This document shows positions 37,457-48,400 of a DNA stretch of 52,231 nt, in pieces. The stretch is from NCBI GenBank assembly GCA_018241185.1, contig JAFEEH010000194.1, positions 1-52,231 of the forward strand. The letters are read 5' to 3'. The position numbers and the translations under genes were made by a program. The notes under the pieces were generated by a model. It ran no database searches and was not told where the DNA came from. It saw only the letters and a list, made by a program, of their open reading frames with translations. The stretch comes from Pseudomonadota bacterium. Its GTDB lineage: Bacteria; Pseudomonadota; Gammaproteobacteria; Burkholderiales; Burkholderiaceae_C. Within the stretch, counting starts at the first letter, position 1, and every line of letters starts with the position of its first letter.

Positions 37457-39106
37457 ATGACCCAACTCGAATCCAAACTCAACCCCCGCAGCGCCGAATT
37501 CCAGGCCAACGCCACCGCGATGCGCGCGCTGGTCGACGACCTGCGCGGCCAGTTCGCCCAGGTGGAGCAGGGCGGCGGCGACGCCGCTCGGGCCAAGCAC
37601 ACGGCCCGCGGCAAGCTGCTGCCGCGCGAGCGCGTGAACCAGCTGCTCGACCCGGGAACGCCCTTCCTCGAGCTGTCGCCGCTGGCGGCTCACGGCATGT
37701 ACGACGGGGCTGCGCCCGGCGCGGGCGTCATCACCGGCATCGGCCGCGTCAATGGCGTGGACTGCGTCATCGTCTGCAACGACGCGACGGTCAAGGGCGG
37801 CACCTACTACCCCATGACGGTCAAGAAGCACCTGCGCGCCCAGGAGATCGCGGAACAGAACCGCCTGCCCTGCATCTACCTGGTCGACTCGGGCGGCGCC
37901 AATCTGCCGAACCAGGACGAGGTGTTTCCCGACCGCGAGCACTTCGGCCGCATCTTCTACAACCAGGCCAACATGAGCGCCCAGGGCATCGCGCAGATCG
38001 CGGTGGTGATGGGCTCGTGCACGGCGGGCGGCGCCTACGTGCCGGCGATGAGCGACGAGTCGATCATCGTGAAGAACCAGGGCACGATCTTCCTGGGCGG
38101 CCCGCCGCTGGTGAAGGCCGCGACCGGCGAGGTCGTCACGGCCGAAGACCTGGGCGGTGGTGACGTGCACACGCGCCTGTCGGGCGTGGCCGACCACTTG
38201 GCGCAGAACGACCTGCACGCGTTGGCGCTGGCGCGTTCGGCGGTGGCCAACCTCAATGCCCAACGAACCGTTCGCACTGAGCCTGTCGAAGTGCCGGCCC
38301 CGGCTTCGACAGGCTCAGCCCGAACGGATGGTGTGGCACCGCCCGCCTTCGACGCAGAAGAGCTGTACGGCGTGATCCCCACCGACACCCGCAAGCCCTT
38401 CGACGTGCGCGAGATCATTGCCCGCATCGTCGACGACAGCGAGTTCCACGAGTTCAAGGCGCGCTTCGGCGCCACGCTGGTCTGCGGCTTCGCGGCCATC
38501 GAGGGCATGCCGGTGGGCATCGTGGCCAACAACGGCATCCTGTTCAGCGAATCGGCGCAGAAGGGCGCGCACTTCATCGAGCTGTGCGGCCAGCGCAAGA
38601 TCCCGCTCGTGTTCCTGCAGAACATCACCGGCTTCATGGTCGGGCGCAAGTACGAGAACGAAGGCATCGCGCGCCACGGCGCCAAGATGGTGACGGCCGT
38701 CGCGACCGTGAACGTGCCCAAGTTCACCATCATCATCGGCGGCAGCTTCGGCGCAGGCAACTACGGCATGTGCGGCCGCGCGTACAGCCCGCGCTTCCTC
38801 TGGATGTGGCCCAACGCGCGCATCAGCGTGATGGGCGGCGAGCAGGCCGCGAGCGTGCTGGCCACCGTCAAGCGCGATGGCATCGAGGGCAAGGGCGGCC
38901 AGTGGAGTGCCGAGGAAGAGGAGGCCTTCAAGGCGCCGATCCGCCAGCAGTACGAAGAGCAGGGCCACCCGTATTACGCGACGGCGCGGCTGTGGGACGA
39001 CGGGATCATCGACCCGGCCGACACGCGGCGTGTGCTGGCGCTGGGCCTGGCCGCCGCGCGGCATGCGCTGATCCCGGAGCCGAAGTTCGGCGTGTTCCGC
39101 ATGTGA
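37457..39106 (+). CDS. liuB: Methylcrotonyl-CoA carboxylase, carboxyltransferase (beta) subunit
   Basis: Transfers CO2 from carboxybiotin to 3-methylcrotonyl-CoA, giving 3-methylglutaconyl-CoA. The 549-aa protein has the two crotonase-like halves of acyl-CoA carboxyltransferases: [20 protein letters not shown] and [16 protein letters not shown] in the N-terminal half, [15 protein letters not shown] and [18 protein letters not shown] in the C-terminal half. It is slightly longer than the ~535 aa typical of the family. The excess is residues about 271-291 ([20 protein letters not shown]), exactly encoded by the 60-bp family D palindrome between ANLN and [10 protein letters not shown]. The reading frame is kept. 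It is separated from the alpha subunit gene by dinB-like, liuC and DUF4126 genes. Confidence 0.96.
   Translation: MTQLESKLNPRSAEFQANATAMRALVDDLRGQFAQVEQGGGDAARAKHTARGKLLPRERVNQLLDPGTPFLELSPLAAHGMYDGAAPGAGVITGIGRVNGVDCVIVCNDATVKGGTYYPMTVKKHLRAQEIAEQNRLPCIYLVDSGGANLPNQDEVFPDREHFGRIFYNQANMSAQGIAQIAVVMGSCTAGGAYVPAMSDESIIVKNQGTIFLGGPPLVKAATGEVVTAEDLGGGDVHTRLSGVADHLAQNDLHALALARSAVANLNAQRTVRTEPVEVPAPASTGSARTDGVAPPAFDAEELYGVIPTDTRKPFDVREIIARIVDDSEFHEFKARFGATLVCGFAAIEGMPVGIVANNGILFSESAQKGAHFIELCGQRKIPLVFLQNITGFMVGRKYENEGIARHGAKMVTAVATVNVPKFTIIIGGSFGAGNYGMCGRAYSPRFLWMWPNARISVMGGEQAASVLATVKRDGIEGKGGQWSAEEEEAFKAPIRQQYEEQGHPYYATARLWDDGIIDPADTRRVLALGLAAARHALIPEPKFGVFRM
38268..38327. repeat. TGAGCCTGTCGAAG palindrome inside liuB, family D (copy 2)
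   Basis: Two 24-nt arms (38268-38291, 38304-38327) match as an inverted repeat at 22 of 24 positions around a 12-nt loop. The total length is 60 bp, a multiple of three, and the insertion is read through in frame within liuB. The same element occurs at 22976-23036. Confidence 0.95.
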
Positions 39107-39116
39107 GGCCCGACCG

Positions 39117-39632
39117 GTGCAGCTCGCGACCTACTTCGCCGCCCTCGCGCGCTACCACGCGTGGGCCACGCACAAGCTGCTGACGCAGGACCTGGCGAGC
39201 CTGAGTGACGAGGACTGGCACCGCGACGTGCGGCTGTTCTTCGGCTCCGTGCATCGCACGGTGAACCACCTGTTGGTGGCCGACCACCTCTGGTACGCGC
39301 GCTTCGCCGACAACACCTCGCTGCAGCTCGCGCTCGATGCCGAGCTGCACAGCGACCGCGCTGAGCTCGTCGCCGCGCTGGGCGCCGTGGCGGACCGCTG
39401 GGCGCCCTGGGCCGAGGCCATCGACCCGGCGCGGCTCGACGGCGACCTGGTCTACACGCGCACCGACGGCCAGGTGGCGCGCATCCCCTATGCGCCGGCC
39501 CTCGGCCATGTGTTCAATCATGCGACCCATCACCGCGGCCAGATCACGGCCGGGGTGACGGCGATGGGCCACGAAGGCCCGTCGCTGGACTGGTCGCGCT
39601 TCCTGCAACTCGACGCGAAAACCAAGGCATGA
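39117..39632 (+). CDS. DinB family putative metal-dependent hydrolase
   Basis: The 171-aa protein resembles DinB/YfiT-like four-helix metal-binding proteins: YHAWATHKLL near the N-terminus, VNHLLVADHLWYARF with the first His ligand, and the C-terminal FNHATHHRGQITAGV with paired His ligands. Characterised relatives include thiol transferases and hydrolases; the role here is unknown. GTG start at 39117 is 10 nt after liuB, and its stop overlaps liuC by 4 nt, so it is fully embedded in the liu operon. Confidence 0.85.
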   Translation: MQLATYFAALARYHAWATHKLLTQDLASLSDEDWHRDVRLFFGSVHRTVNHLLVADHLWYARFADNTSLQLALDAELHSDRAELVAALGAVADRWAPWAEAIDPARLDGDLVYTRTDGQVARIPYAPALGHVFNHATHHRGQITAGVTAMGHEGPSLDWSRFLQLDAKTKA

Positions 39633-40420
39633 GCGACTTCACCACCCTCGAACTGCACCTGGATGGCGCCGTCGCGCGCATCTGGCTCAACCGGCCCGAG
39701 ATGCGCAACGCCATCGACGACGTGTTCATCCGCGAACTCTCGGCCGCTTTCGCGCAGGCCGAGGCCGCGCCCGAGGTGCGTGTGGTCGTACTCGGTGGCC
39801 GCGGGCCGGCGTTCTGCGCCGGCGCGAATCTGAACTGGATGAAGAAGGCGGCCGAGTACACGCAGGAACAGAACCTGCAGGACGCCGGTGGCCTGGCGAC
39901 CATGCTGCACACGCTGCACCACAGCAGCAAGCCGGTGGTCGCGCGCATCCAGGGCGACGTGTACGCGGGCGGCATGGGCATCGTGTCGGCCTGCGATATC
40001 GCCATCTCGGTCGACACGGCGAACTTTTGCCTCAGCGAGGTCAAGATCGGCCTCATCCCGGCCACCATCAGCCCCTACGTGATCCGCGCCATGGGCGCGC
40101 GTGCCGCGCAGCGCTACTTCCTCACGGCCGAGCGCTTCGGCGCGGCCGAGGCGCACCGCATCGGCCTCGTGCACGAGGTGGTTGCGGCCGACGCGCTCGA
40201 TGCGAAGGTAGCCGACATCGTCAAGTCGCTCTCGGGCGCTGCACCCGCCGCGCTGGGCGAATGCAAGCGCCTGCTGCGGGACGTGACCGGCCAGCCCATC
40301 ACCGACGAGCTGACGCAGGAGACAGTGCGCCGCATCGCCGCCATCCGCGCCACCGACGAGGCGCGCGAGGGGCTGCGGTCCTTCCTCGAAAAGCGCAAGC
40401 CGTCGTGGTTGCTTTCCTGA
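39629..40420 (+). CDS. liuC: Methylglutaconyl-CoA hydratase (enoyl-CoA hydratase family)
   Basis: Crotonase-fold enzyme expected to hydrate 3-methylglutaconyl-CoA to HMG-CoA. The 263-aa protein shows the oxyanion-hole segments AFCAGANLNWMK and GDVYAGGMGIVSACDIAIS, and SEVKIGLIPATISPYV with a candidate catalytic Glu in SEVK. The first catalytic Glu of mitochondrial crotonase is not at its usual place, as in other LiuC proteins that read GGxGLVxACD. Function is assigned from context between both carboxylase subunit genes. It overlaps the DinB-like gene by 4 nt and is followed 4 nt later by a family C hairpin. Confidence 0.9.
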   Translation: MSDFTTLELHLDGAVARIWLNRPEMRNAIDDVFIRELSAAFAQAEAAPEVRVVVLGGRGPAFCAGANLNWMKKAAEYTQEQNLQDAGGLATMLHTLHHSSKPVVARIQGDVYAGGMGIVSACDIAISVDTANFCLSEVKIGLIPATISPYVIRAMGARAAQRYFLTAERFGAAEAHRIGLVHEVVAADALDAKVADIVKSLSGAAPAALGECKRLLRDVTGQPITDELTQETVRRIAAIRATDEAREGLRSFLEKRKPSWLLS

Positions 40421-40424
40421 AATG

Positions 40425-40548
40425 CGGACATCCGGACGCAGAGGACGCAAAGGTTTCGCAGAGGCCGCAAAAGGACATCCAAAGCATGAATCGGTTTCTT
40501 ATGCGTCCTCTGCGTCACTTTGGTTTTTCTTCTGCGTCCGGTAGTCCG
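40425..40548 (+). repeat. Long CGCAGAGGACGC hairpin, family C (copy 5)
   Basis: The left arm begins CGGACATCCGGACGCAGAGG; the right arm is more diverged (TTCTGCGTCCGGTAGTCCG at the end). It starts 4 nt after liuC and ends 20 nt before the DUF4126 gene. Confidence 0.9.
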
Positions 40549-40568
40549 TATTCGACAGGGCCCCAACG

Positions 40569-41232
40569 ATGACCAACCTCGACATGCCCCAGCTCATCGC
40601 CCTGGCCGGCGCCATCGGCTGGGCCAGCGGCGTGCGGCTGTACCTCGTGGTGCTGCTCACAGGGCTGGCCGGCTACCTCGGCTGGGTGGCGCTGCCGGGC
40701 GGGCTGCAGGTGTTGGCCCATCCCGTGGTGCTCGGTGTGGCGGGCTTCATGGTCTTCATCGAGTTCTTCGCCGACAAGATTCCCGGCCTCGACTCGCTCT
40801 GGGACATGGTGCACACGGTGATCCGCATCCCGGCCGGCGCGGCGCTGGCGGCCGCGGTCTTCGGCACCGACCACACGGTGATGGCGCTGGTCGCCGCGCT
40901 GCTGGGCGGTGGCTTCGCGGCCACGGCGCATGCGGCCAAGGCCACCACGCGCGCGGCCATCAACACCTCGCCCGAGCCCTTCAGCAACGTCGGCGCGTCG
41001 CTGGTCGAGGACGCGGCCGTGCCGACGGGTCTGTGGCTGGCGGTGGCCCACCCGCTCGTGTTCCTCGTCGTCCTTGTGCTGCTGCTCGTGCTCAGCGTCT
41101 GGCTCATCCGCAAGAGCTGGCGTTTCCTGCGCGGGCTGGTGTCGCGCGTCACACGCATCTTCAGCGGCCGACCCGACCCCGGCGTCGAGCCCGCCTTCCG
41201 ACTCAAGAAATCATCCACGGGAGACACCCCGA

Positions 41233-41240
<8 letters not shown>
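40569..41240 (+). CDS. DUF4126 family membrane protein
   Basis: The 223-aa protein has about five hydrophobic helices (for example 8-36, 50-66, 86-118 and 155-182) and a basic C-terminal tail. ASGVRLYLVVLLTGL, FADKIPGLDSLWD and AKATTRAAINTSPEP match DUF4126. Function unknown. It ends inside the start region of the carboxylase alpha gene (8-nt overlap), so it is translationally coupled to liuD even though it has no obvious link to leucine breakdown. Confidence 0.87.
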
Positions 41241-43251
<2,011 letters not shown>

Positions 43252-43275
43252 TCGCGCGAGCGCGGCGCACCGACC

Positions 43276-44025
43276 TCAGACCTGCGCCATCCCGCCGTCG
43301 ACGAAGAACTCGATCCCGTTGACGAAGCTGGCCGCGTCCGAGGCGAGGAAGGCCACGGCCTTGCCGATCTCCGCCGGTTCGCCCAGGCGGCCGAGCGGCA
43401 CCTGCGAAGCGAGGGCGTCGAACAGGCCCTGGCGCGCCTCGTCGGGTACCAGCCCGCCCAGACCGGGCGTGCGGACCGGGCCGGGGCTCACGGCGTTGAC
43501 GCGGATGCCGCGGTCCTTCAGGTCCAGCGCCCACGACCGCGCGAAGTTGCGCACCGCGGCCTTGCTGGCGCTGTAGACGCTGAAGGCCGCCGTGCCCTGG
43601 ATCGACGTGGTCGACGAGGTGAGGATGACCGACGCCCCGTTGCTCAGCAGCGGCAGCGCCTTCTGCACGGTGAACAGCACGCCTCGCACGTTGGTGCCGA
43701 AGATGCGGTCGAAGTGCTCTTCGGTGATCGCGCCCAGCGGCAGCATGTCGCCGCCGCCCGCATTGGCGAAAAGGATGTCGAGCCGGCCCGCGCTCTTCGC
43801 GATCTGTGCATAGACCGTGTCGAGTTCGGCCAGCACCGATGCATCCGCACGGATGCCCGTCGCAGCGGGGCCGAGCGTCGCCACCGCGGCGTCGAGTTCC
43901 GCCTGCCGGCGGCCGGTGATGAAGACGCGGGCGCCCTGGGCTACCAGTTCTTGTGCGGCGCCCAGGCCGATGCCGGTGCTGCCGCCAGTGACCAGTGCGA
44001 TCTTTCCGTCGAGGGGCTTGTTCAT
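43276..44025 (-). CDS. Short-chain dehydrogenase/reductase
   Basis: The 249-aa SDR has TGGSTGIG at 13-20, a TGRRQ basic patch after beta-2 that suggests NADP(H) use, FANAGGGD (NAG motif), the catalytic Ser in LTSSTTS and YSASK. The C-terminal [14 protein letters not shown] is typical of the glucose/ribitol-type SDRs. ATG 44025 has AAGGAA 8 nt upstream. It is divergent from a LysR gene with a palindrome between them, so that regulator probably controls it. Substrate unknown. Confidence 0.9.
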   Translation of the reverse strand: MNKPLDGKIALVTGGSTGIGLGAAQELVAQGARVFITGRRQAELDAAVATLGPAATGIRADASVLAELDTVYAQIAKSAGRLDILFANAGGGDMLPLGAITEEHFDRIFGTNVRGVLFTVQKALPLLSNGASVILTSSTTSIQGTAAFSVYSASKAAVRNFARSWALDLKDRGIRVNAVSPGPVRTPGLGGLVPDEARQGLFDALASQVPLGRLGEPAEIGKAVAFLASDAASFVNGIEFFVDGGMAQV

Positions 44026-44154
44026 GGTGTGTTCCTTTCGTCGATGTGGGTGGGCGCGTGCATGGCCTGCCGGTCCGGCTCGGTCTGCGTGCAACGCATG
44101 GCCATGAATGTAGGCATCGATCATTCGAAGAAAAATGACGGCCAATGGAATGAC

Positions 44155-44172
44155 TATCCATGTGCATGGATA
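44155..44172. promoter_or_regulatory. Inverted repeat, candidate LysR operator
   Basis: TATCCATG (44155-44162) and CATGGATA (44165-44172) form a perfect 8-bp inverted repeat around TG; extended arms agree at 9 of 10. It lies 28 nt upstream of the LysR start, in the 175-nt gap shared with the divergent SDR gene. The surrounding sequence is AT-richer than the window average, as expected for a promoter. Confidence 0.6.
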
Positions 44173-44200
44173 ATCCGCGCGACGCCGGGAAGGGACACCG

Positions 44201-45118
44201 ATGGATCAACTGCAGGCCATGCGCGCCTTCACCCGCGTCGTCGAGGCGGGCAGCTTCACGCGCGCCGCCGACTCGCTGGACATGCCCAATGCCACGGTGA
44301 GCAAGCTGGTCCAGGACCTCGAGGCGCACCTGGGCGCACGGCTGCTGCAGCGGACCACGCGCAAGCTCACCGTCACGCGCGAGGGGCACGACTACTACGC
44401 CAAGGCACTGCGCGTGCTGCGCGACCTGGACGACATCGACGCCTCCTTCAACCTCGCGCGCGGCAAGCCGCGCGGACAGCTGCGCATCGATGTGGGCGGC
44501 TCGACGGCGCGCGACGTGCTCATCCCGCTGCTGCCCGATTTCGTGGCGCGCTTCCCGGACATCCGCATCGACCTGGGCGTGTCCGACCGTGCTGTCGACC
44601 TGGTCGGCGACAACGTCGACTGCGTGATCCGCGGCGGCCCGCTCGACAGCTCCTCGCTCGTGGCGCGTTCGCTGGGCGAGGCGGTGATGGTTACCTGCGC
44701 CGCCCCTCAGTACCTGAAGCAGTACGGCGTGCCGGCCTACCCCGAGGAACTCAAGAACGGCCACCGGCTCGTCAGCTATGTCTCGGCGCTCAACGGGCGG
44801 GCCGTGCCCTTTCGCTTCCTGCATCGCGGCGAGAAGTCCGAACTCAAGCTCGAGCACCGTTTCGGCGTCAACGAGAGCAACGCGCACCTGGCTGCAGGCC
44901 TTGCCGGGCTGGGCATCATCCAGACCTTCGCCTACGCCGCCGGGCCTGCGTTGGGGGCAGGCGCCCTGGTGGAGGTCCTGCGCCGCTGGCGGCCATCGCC
45001 GTACCCCTTCCACGTCGTCTATCCGCACCACCGGCATGTGACCCATCGGCTGCGCGTGTTCATCGACTGGCTGGTTGAGCGCTTTCCGGCTGCGGTCGGT
45101 GGCGGCTTGCCGCCTTGA
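44201..45118 (+). CDS. LysR family transcriptional regulator
   Basis: The 305-aa regulator begins [20 protein letters not shown], the CrgA/AaeR-like subgroup start, with the helix-turn-helix in residues 15-60 ([23 protein letters not shown]). The effector domain includes [19 protein letters not shown] and [20 protein letters not shown]. It is divergent from an SDR gene and probably regulates it through the 44155-44172 inverted repeat. Confidence 0.92.
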   Translation: MDQLQAMRAFTRVVEAGSFTRAADSLDMPNATVSKLVQDLEAHLGARLLQRTTRKLTVTREGHDYYAKALRVLRDLDDIDASFNLARGKPRGQLRIDVGGSTARDVLIPLLPDFVARFPDIRIDLGVSDRAVDLVGDNVDCVIRGGPLDSSSLVARSLGEAVMVTCAAPQYLKQYGVPAYPEELKNGHRLVSYVSALNGRAVPFRFLHRGEKSELKLEHRFGVNESNAHLAAGLAGLGIIQTFAYAAGPALGAGALVEVLRRWRPSPYPFHVVYPHHRHVTHRLRVFIDWLVERFPAAVGGGLPP

Positions 45119-45230
45119 CGCGCGCCCACGCAGCGCGGGTGGGCCGGCGTTTCGCCGACGCGTCCGCCGGCAGCATGGCGGGGCCCGTCACCGCCGGCCG
45201 GTGGCACTGCCGCGCCCGCAGAATCGGGGC

Positions 45231-46160
45231 ATGACGACCAAGATCACCCTCTGCCTCACCGACACCAAGGCCGCCCCCTGGATCGAGGGCTTGCGCGCGG
45301 CGCTGCCCGATGCCGACATCAGCGACTGGCAACCCGGCGCGCCGCAGGCCGACTTCGCGATCGTGTGGGCGCCGCCCCAGGCCTTCATCGACGAACAGGC
45401 CGCGGGCCTGAAGGCCATGTTCAACATCGGCGCCGGCGTCGACGCCATCCTGGCCCGGCAGCTCCCGCCCGACCTGAAGGTGGTGCGCCTGGACGATGCC
45501 GGCATGTCGGTGCAGATGGCGGAGTACGTGTGCCATGCGCTGATCCGCCACTTCCGCGAATTCGACGTGTATGAGGCCGAGGCGCGGCAGGGTCGCTGGG
45601 TCTACCGCAAGCCGCTGGAGCGCTCCGACTTCCCGGTCGGCATCCTGGGGCTGGGCGTGCTGGGCCAACGTGTCGCGAAGGCCGTGCAGCAGTTCGAGTT
45701 CCCGGTGCTGGGCTGGAGCCGCACGCCCAAGGCCATCAAGGGCGTGCGCACCTTCGCGGGCGAGGCGCGCCTGGGCGACTTCCTGGTCGGCACGCGCGTG
45801 CTGGTGAACCTGCTGCCGCTGACCGACGCCACGCGCGGCATCCTCAACCGGCAGACGCTTTCGGCCCTGCGGCCGGGCGGCTACCTGATCCACATCGCGC
45901 GCGGCGGCCATCTGGTCGAGGAAGACCTGATTCCGTTGATCGAGTCCGGCCAGCTCGCCGGCGCCACGCTCGACGTGTTCCAGCAGGAGCCGCTGCCCGC
46001 CGAGCACCCGTTCTGGCGCCACCCGAAGATCGCCGTGACGCCGCATGCCTCGGCCCGCACGCTGCGGCGCGAGACCATCGCGCAGATCGCCGGCAAGATC
46101 GGCGCGCTTTCGCGCGGCGATCCGATTGCGGGCGTGGTGAACCTCGAACGCGGGTATTGA
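45231..46160 (+). CDS. ghrA: Glyoxylate/hydroxypyruvate reductase A
   Basis: NAD(P)H-dependent D-2-hydroxyacid dehydrogenase reducing glyoxylate and hydroxypyruvate. The 309-aa protein matches GhrA rather than GhrB: FNIGAGVDAIL and the GILGLGVLGQRVAKAV dinucleotide motif, IHIARGGHLVEEDL with the catalytic Arg, Glu in FQQEPLP, and the catalytic His in VTPHASART. Start ATG 45231. It lies 112 nt after the LysR gene and is followed by a short hairpin. Confidence 0.92.
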   Translation: MTTKITLCLTDTKAAPWIEGLRAALPDADISDWQPGAPQADFAIVWAPPQAFIDEQAAGLKAMFNIGAGVDAILARQLPPDLKVVRLDDAGMSVQMAEYVCHALIRHFREFDVYEAEARQGRWVYRKPLERSDFPVGILGLGVLGQRVAKAVQQFEFPVLGWSRTPKAIKGVRTFAGEARLGDFLVGTRVLVNLLPLTDATRGILNRQTLSALRPGGYLIHIARGGHLVEEDLIPLIESGQLAGATLDVFQQEPLPAEHPFWRHPKIAVTPHASARTLRRETIAQIAGKIGALSRGDPIAGVVNLERGY

Positions 46161-46172
46161 ACGCTCCCAAGG

Positions 46173-46192
46173 CCGGGCTGTGCCCAGCCCGG
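46173..46192. terminator. Hairpin after ghrA
   Basis: CCGGGCTG pairs with CAGCCCGG around TGCC, starting 12 nt after the ghrA stop. No U tract follows, so termination is only probable. Confidence 0.45.
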
Positions 46193-46211
46193 TCCCCGCG
46201 GCGAACAAGAC

Positions 46212-46276
46212 GACCCGGGGCGGCTCAGCGTTTTGTCGAGAGTCGGCGCAACAAAACCCTTGGCTCGCCCGGGGTC
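46212..46276. repeat. Imperfect long inverted repeat between ghrA and the DUF6152 gene
   Basis: GACCCGGGGCG (46212-46222) and CGCCCGGGGTC (46266-46276) pair with one mismatch; inside, GTTTTGT (46230-46236) pairs with ACAAAAC (46251-46257). It lies about 70 nt before the DUF6152 start and could be an untranslated-leader structure or a small degenerate mobile remnant. Confidence 0.5.
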
Positions 46277-46348
46277 GCCTGACGTGGGCTGGGCAAGCGG
46301 CGCCTGCGCGCACACACTGGCAGTTCCACCGACACGAGGAGCCGCCGC

Positions 46349-46753
46349 ATGAACAACGATCTCTCCCTGCCGAATCCGTCGCGCCGCCGGGTGGGCATCG
46401 CCTGCACTGCCGCCATCTGCCTGGCCATCGCGCCGCTGGCGCAGGCCCACCACGGCTGGTCCTGGGCCGACAGCGAGCAGATGACGCTGGACGGGCAGAT
46501 CGAGCGCATCTCGATGGCCCCGCCGCATCCGACGCTGCACGTGAAGGCCGCCGACGGCGTTTGGCAGGTCGACCTGGGCAACCCGTCGCAGACCGAGCGC
46601 TCCGGCTTCACCGTCACCACCGCCAAGGTCGGTGACGCGATCGTGGTGCTGGGCAACCGCGACAAGGACCGCCAGCAGCGCCACATGAAAGCGGTGCGCA
46701 TCACGCTGGCCGGCAAGAACTACGACATGTACCCGGAAAGGATCAAGGAGTAG
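46349..46753 (+). CDS. DUF6152 family secreted protein
   Basis: The 134-aa protein has a signal peptide (basic R12-R14, hydrophobic 16-31, cleavage after AQA) and a mature part starting HHGWSWADSEQ, the hallmark of DUF6152. A ligand-binding beta-barrel is likely (TLDGQIERISMAPPHPTLHV, VGDAIVVLGNR). The two His residues next to the cleavage site could bind metal. Function unknown. A membrane-protein gene follows after 10 nt and is probably its partner. Confidence 0.85.
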   Translation: MNNDLSLPNPSRRRVGIACTAAICLAIAPLAQAHHGWSWADSEQMTLDGQIERISMAPPHPTLHVKAADGVWQVDLGNPSQTERSGFTVTTAKVGDAIVVLGNRDKDRQQRHMKAVRITLAGKNYDMYPERIKE

Positions 46754-46763
46754 CGCTGGCGCC

Positions 46764-47249
46764 ATGCCCGAGCCGGTGCCGCCCATCCTCGACGCCCTCG
46801 GCCGCTGGCCCGGTGCGCAATGGTTGCAGGGTTCGGGCACGGCCTACCTGGTCGTCAACGCGCTGCACATCCTGGGCATCGGGCTGCTGGTCGGCGCGAT
46901 CCTGCCGCTGGATCTGCGGCTGGCCGGCTTCTTTCGCGGCGTGCCACTGGCGCCGCTGGCCGCTTTCCTGTCGCGCTGCGCCGCCGTGGGCGTGGTGCTG
47001 GCGCTGTCGACCGGCGTCTGGCTCTTCACGGTGAAGCCGGCGGATTACTGGGTCAACACCGCCTTCCGCATCAAGGTGCTGCTGCTCGTGATGGCGCTGC
47101 TCAATGTGGCGTGGCAGCACCGCAGCGGCCTGCTGGCGCGGGCGGCGGCATCGGGTGCGGTGTCGGCGGGCATGCGGCTGCGGGCGCTGGCCTCGTGCGC
47201 GCTGTGGCTCGCGGTGCTGCTGGCGGGGCGCTGGATCGGCTTTCTCTGA
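46764..47249 (+). CDS. Small polytopic membrane protein (DUF6644-like)
   Basis: The 161-aa protein has four hydrophobic helices (about 26-50, 62-86, 100-115, 133-157). NALHILGIGLLVGAILPLDLRLAG contains a His in the first helix like DUF2214/DUF6644 proteins, in which buried His may ligate heme or metal. It is co-encoded with the DUF6152 protein 10 nt upstream, a pairing I recall in related bacteria. Function unknown. Confidence 0.8.
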   Translation: MPEPVPPILDALGRWPGAQWLQGSGTAYLVVNALHILGIGLLVGAILPLDLRLAGFFRGVPLAPLAAFLSRCAAVGVVLALSTGVWLFTVKPADYWVNTAFRIKVLLLVMALLNVAWQHRSGLLARAAASGAVSAGMRLRALASCALWLAVLLAGRWIGFL

Positions 47250-47259
47250 GCCGCCCGAC

Positions 47260-47313
47260 TGGCAGCATTTGCAACCCACTTGGCACGCAATGGCAAGGCA
47301 TTTGGCGTAGGCT
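47260..47313 (+). promoter_or_regulatory. Predicted AraC-type operator and promoter of HMG-CoA lyase
   Basis: TGGC half sites begin at 47260 and 47281 (21 bp apart), with ATTTGCAACC at 47267-47276, AATG at 47289-47292 and GGCGTAGGCT at 47304-47313; the last ends in a -10-like TAGGCT. It aligns without gaps to 34109-34162 upstream of isovaleryl-CoA dehydrogenase. Confidence 0.6.
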
Positions 47314-47373
47314 CGCTTCCCATGCGCCGGTGGCCCGTGGCTGCGCAGGCGCCTGTCCAACGACCTGCGAGAC

Positions 47374-48300
47374 ATGCCCATGCCCCTTCCCACCCGCGTC
47401 CGCCTCATCGACGTCGGCCCGCGCGATGGCCTGCAGAACGAGAAGCAGCCGGTGCCCGCCGCCATCAAGATCGAACTCGTGCACCGCCTGCAGGACGCGG
47501 GCCTGCGCGAGATCGAAGTCACCAGCTTCGTCAGCCCCAAGTGGGTGCCGCAGATGGGCGACAACGCTGAGGTGATGCATGGCATCCGCCGCCGCGAGGG
47601 CGTGCGCTACTCGGTGCTCACGCCCAACATGAAGGGCTTCGAGGCCGCGATCGCCGCGCCGCGCGCCGAGTGGCCCGACGAGATCGTCGTCTTCGGCGCC
47701 GCCAGCGAGGCCTTCAGCCAGAAGAACATCAACTGCTCGATCGCCGAAAGCATCGAGCGCTTCGCGCCCGTGGTCGAGGCCGCGCGCGCCAAGGGCATCG
47801 CGGTGCGCGGCGCGATGAGCTGCACCGTCGGCTGCCCGTACGAGGGCGACATCGCACCCGAGAAGGTGGGCTATCTGGCCGGGCTCATGAAGGGCATCGG
47901 CGTGGCGCGCGTGGACGTGGCCGACACCATCGGCGTCGGCACACCGCGCAAGGTGCAGGCGGCGCTGGAGGCCACGCTGGCGCATTTCTCCGTCGACGAG
48001 GTTTCGGGCCATTTCCACGACACCTACGGCCAGGCGCTGTCGAACACGCTGGCGGCGCTGGAGTTGGGCGTGTGGAACCACCAGTCGTCGGTGGCCGGCC
48101 TGGGCGGCTGCCCGTACGCCAAGGGCGCGACAGGCAACGTCGCGACCGAGGACGTGGTCTACATGCTGCACGGCATGGGCATCGACACCGGCATCGACCT
48201 CGACGCGCTGATCGACACCGGCGTGTTCATCAGCCAGGCGCTGGGCCGCGAGCCCAACTCCCGCGCCTCGAAGGCGATCCGCACCAAGCGAGCGAGCTGA
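47374..48300 (+). CDS. mvaB: Hydroxymethylglutaryl-CoA lyase
   Basis: Cleaves HMG-CoA to acetyl-CoA and acetoacetate, the last step of leucine catabolism. The 308-aa TIM-barrel protein has VGPRDGLQNE with the metal-binding Asp and catalytic Arg, GHFHDTYGQAL with metal His residues, and the signature GGCPYAKGATGN with the active-site Cys246. I chose ATG 47374; ATG 47380 is equally possible. It is called liuE in some liu clusters. Its upstream region shares the putative AraC operator with isovaleryl-CoA dehydrogenase, which ties it to the main cluster 4 kb upstream. Confidence 0.95.
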   Translation: MPMPLPTRVRLIDVGPRDGLQNEKQPVPAAIKIELVHRLQDAGLREIEVTSFVSPKWVPQMGDNAEVMHGIRRREGVRYSVLTPNMKGFEAAIAAPRAEWPDEIVVFGAASEAFSQKNINCSIAESIERFAPVVEAARAKGIAVRGAMSCTVGCPYEGDIAPEKVGYLAGLMKGIGVARVDVADTIGVGTPRKVQAALEATLAHFSVDEVSGHFHDTYGQALSNTLAALELGVWNHQSSVAGLGGCPYAKGATGNVATEDVVYMLHGMGIDTGIDLDALIDTGVFISQALGREPNSRASKAIRTKRAS

Positions 48301-48326
48301 AGGGCCGGGCCGCGCGCGCGGTGCGG

Positions 48327-48396
48327 GATCGTAACGAACGTGACGAATTCGGCCGCAGCGCCCGTCTGGCGGGCGCTGCAGGCCGATTGCACTTTG
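48327..48396 (-). repeat. Dispersed palindromic repeat, family A (copy 3)
   Basis: Opposite-strand copy: GATCGTAACGAACGTGACGAATTCGG, then the stem CAGCGCCCG-TCTGG-CGGGCGCTG, then GGCCGATTGCACTTTG. It fills the 100-nt gap between the convergent HMG-CoA lyase and kinase/phosphatase genes. Confidence 0.8.
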
Positions 48397-48400
48397 GCCT

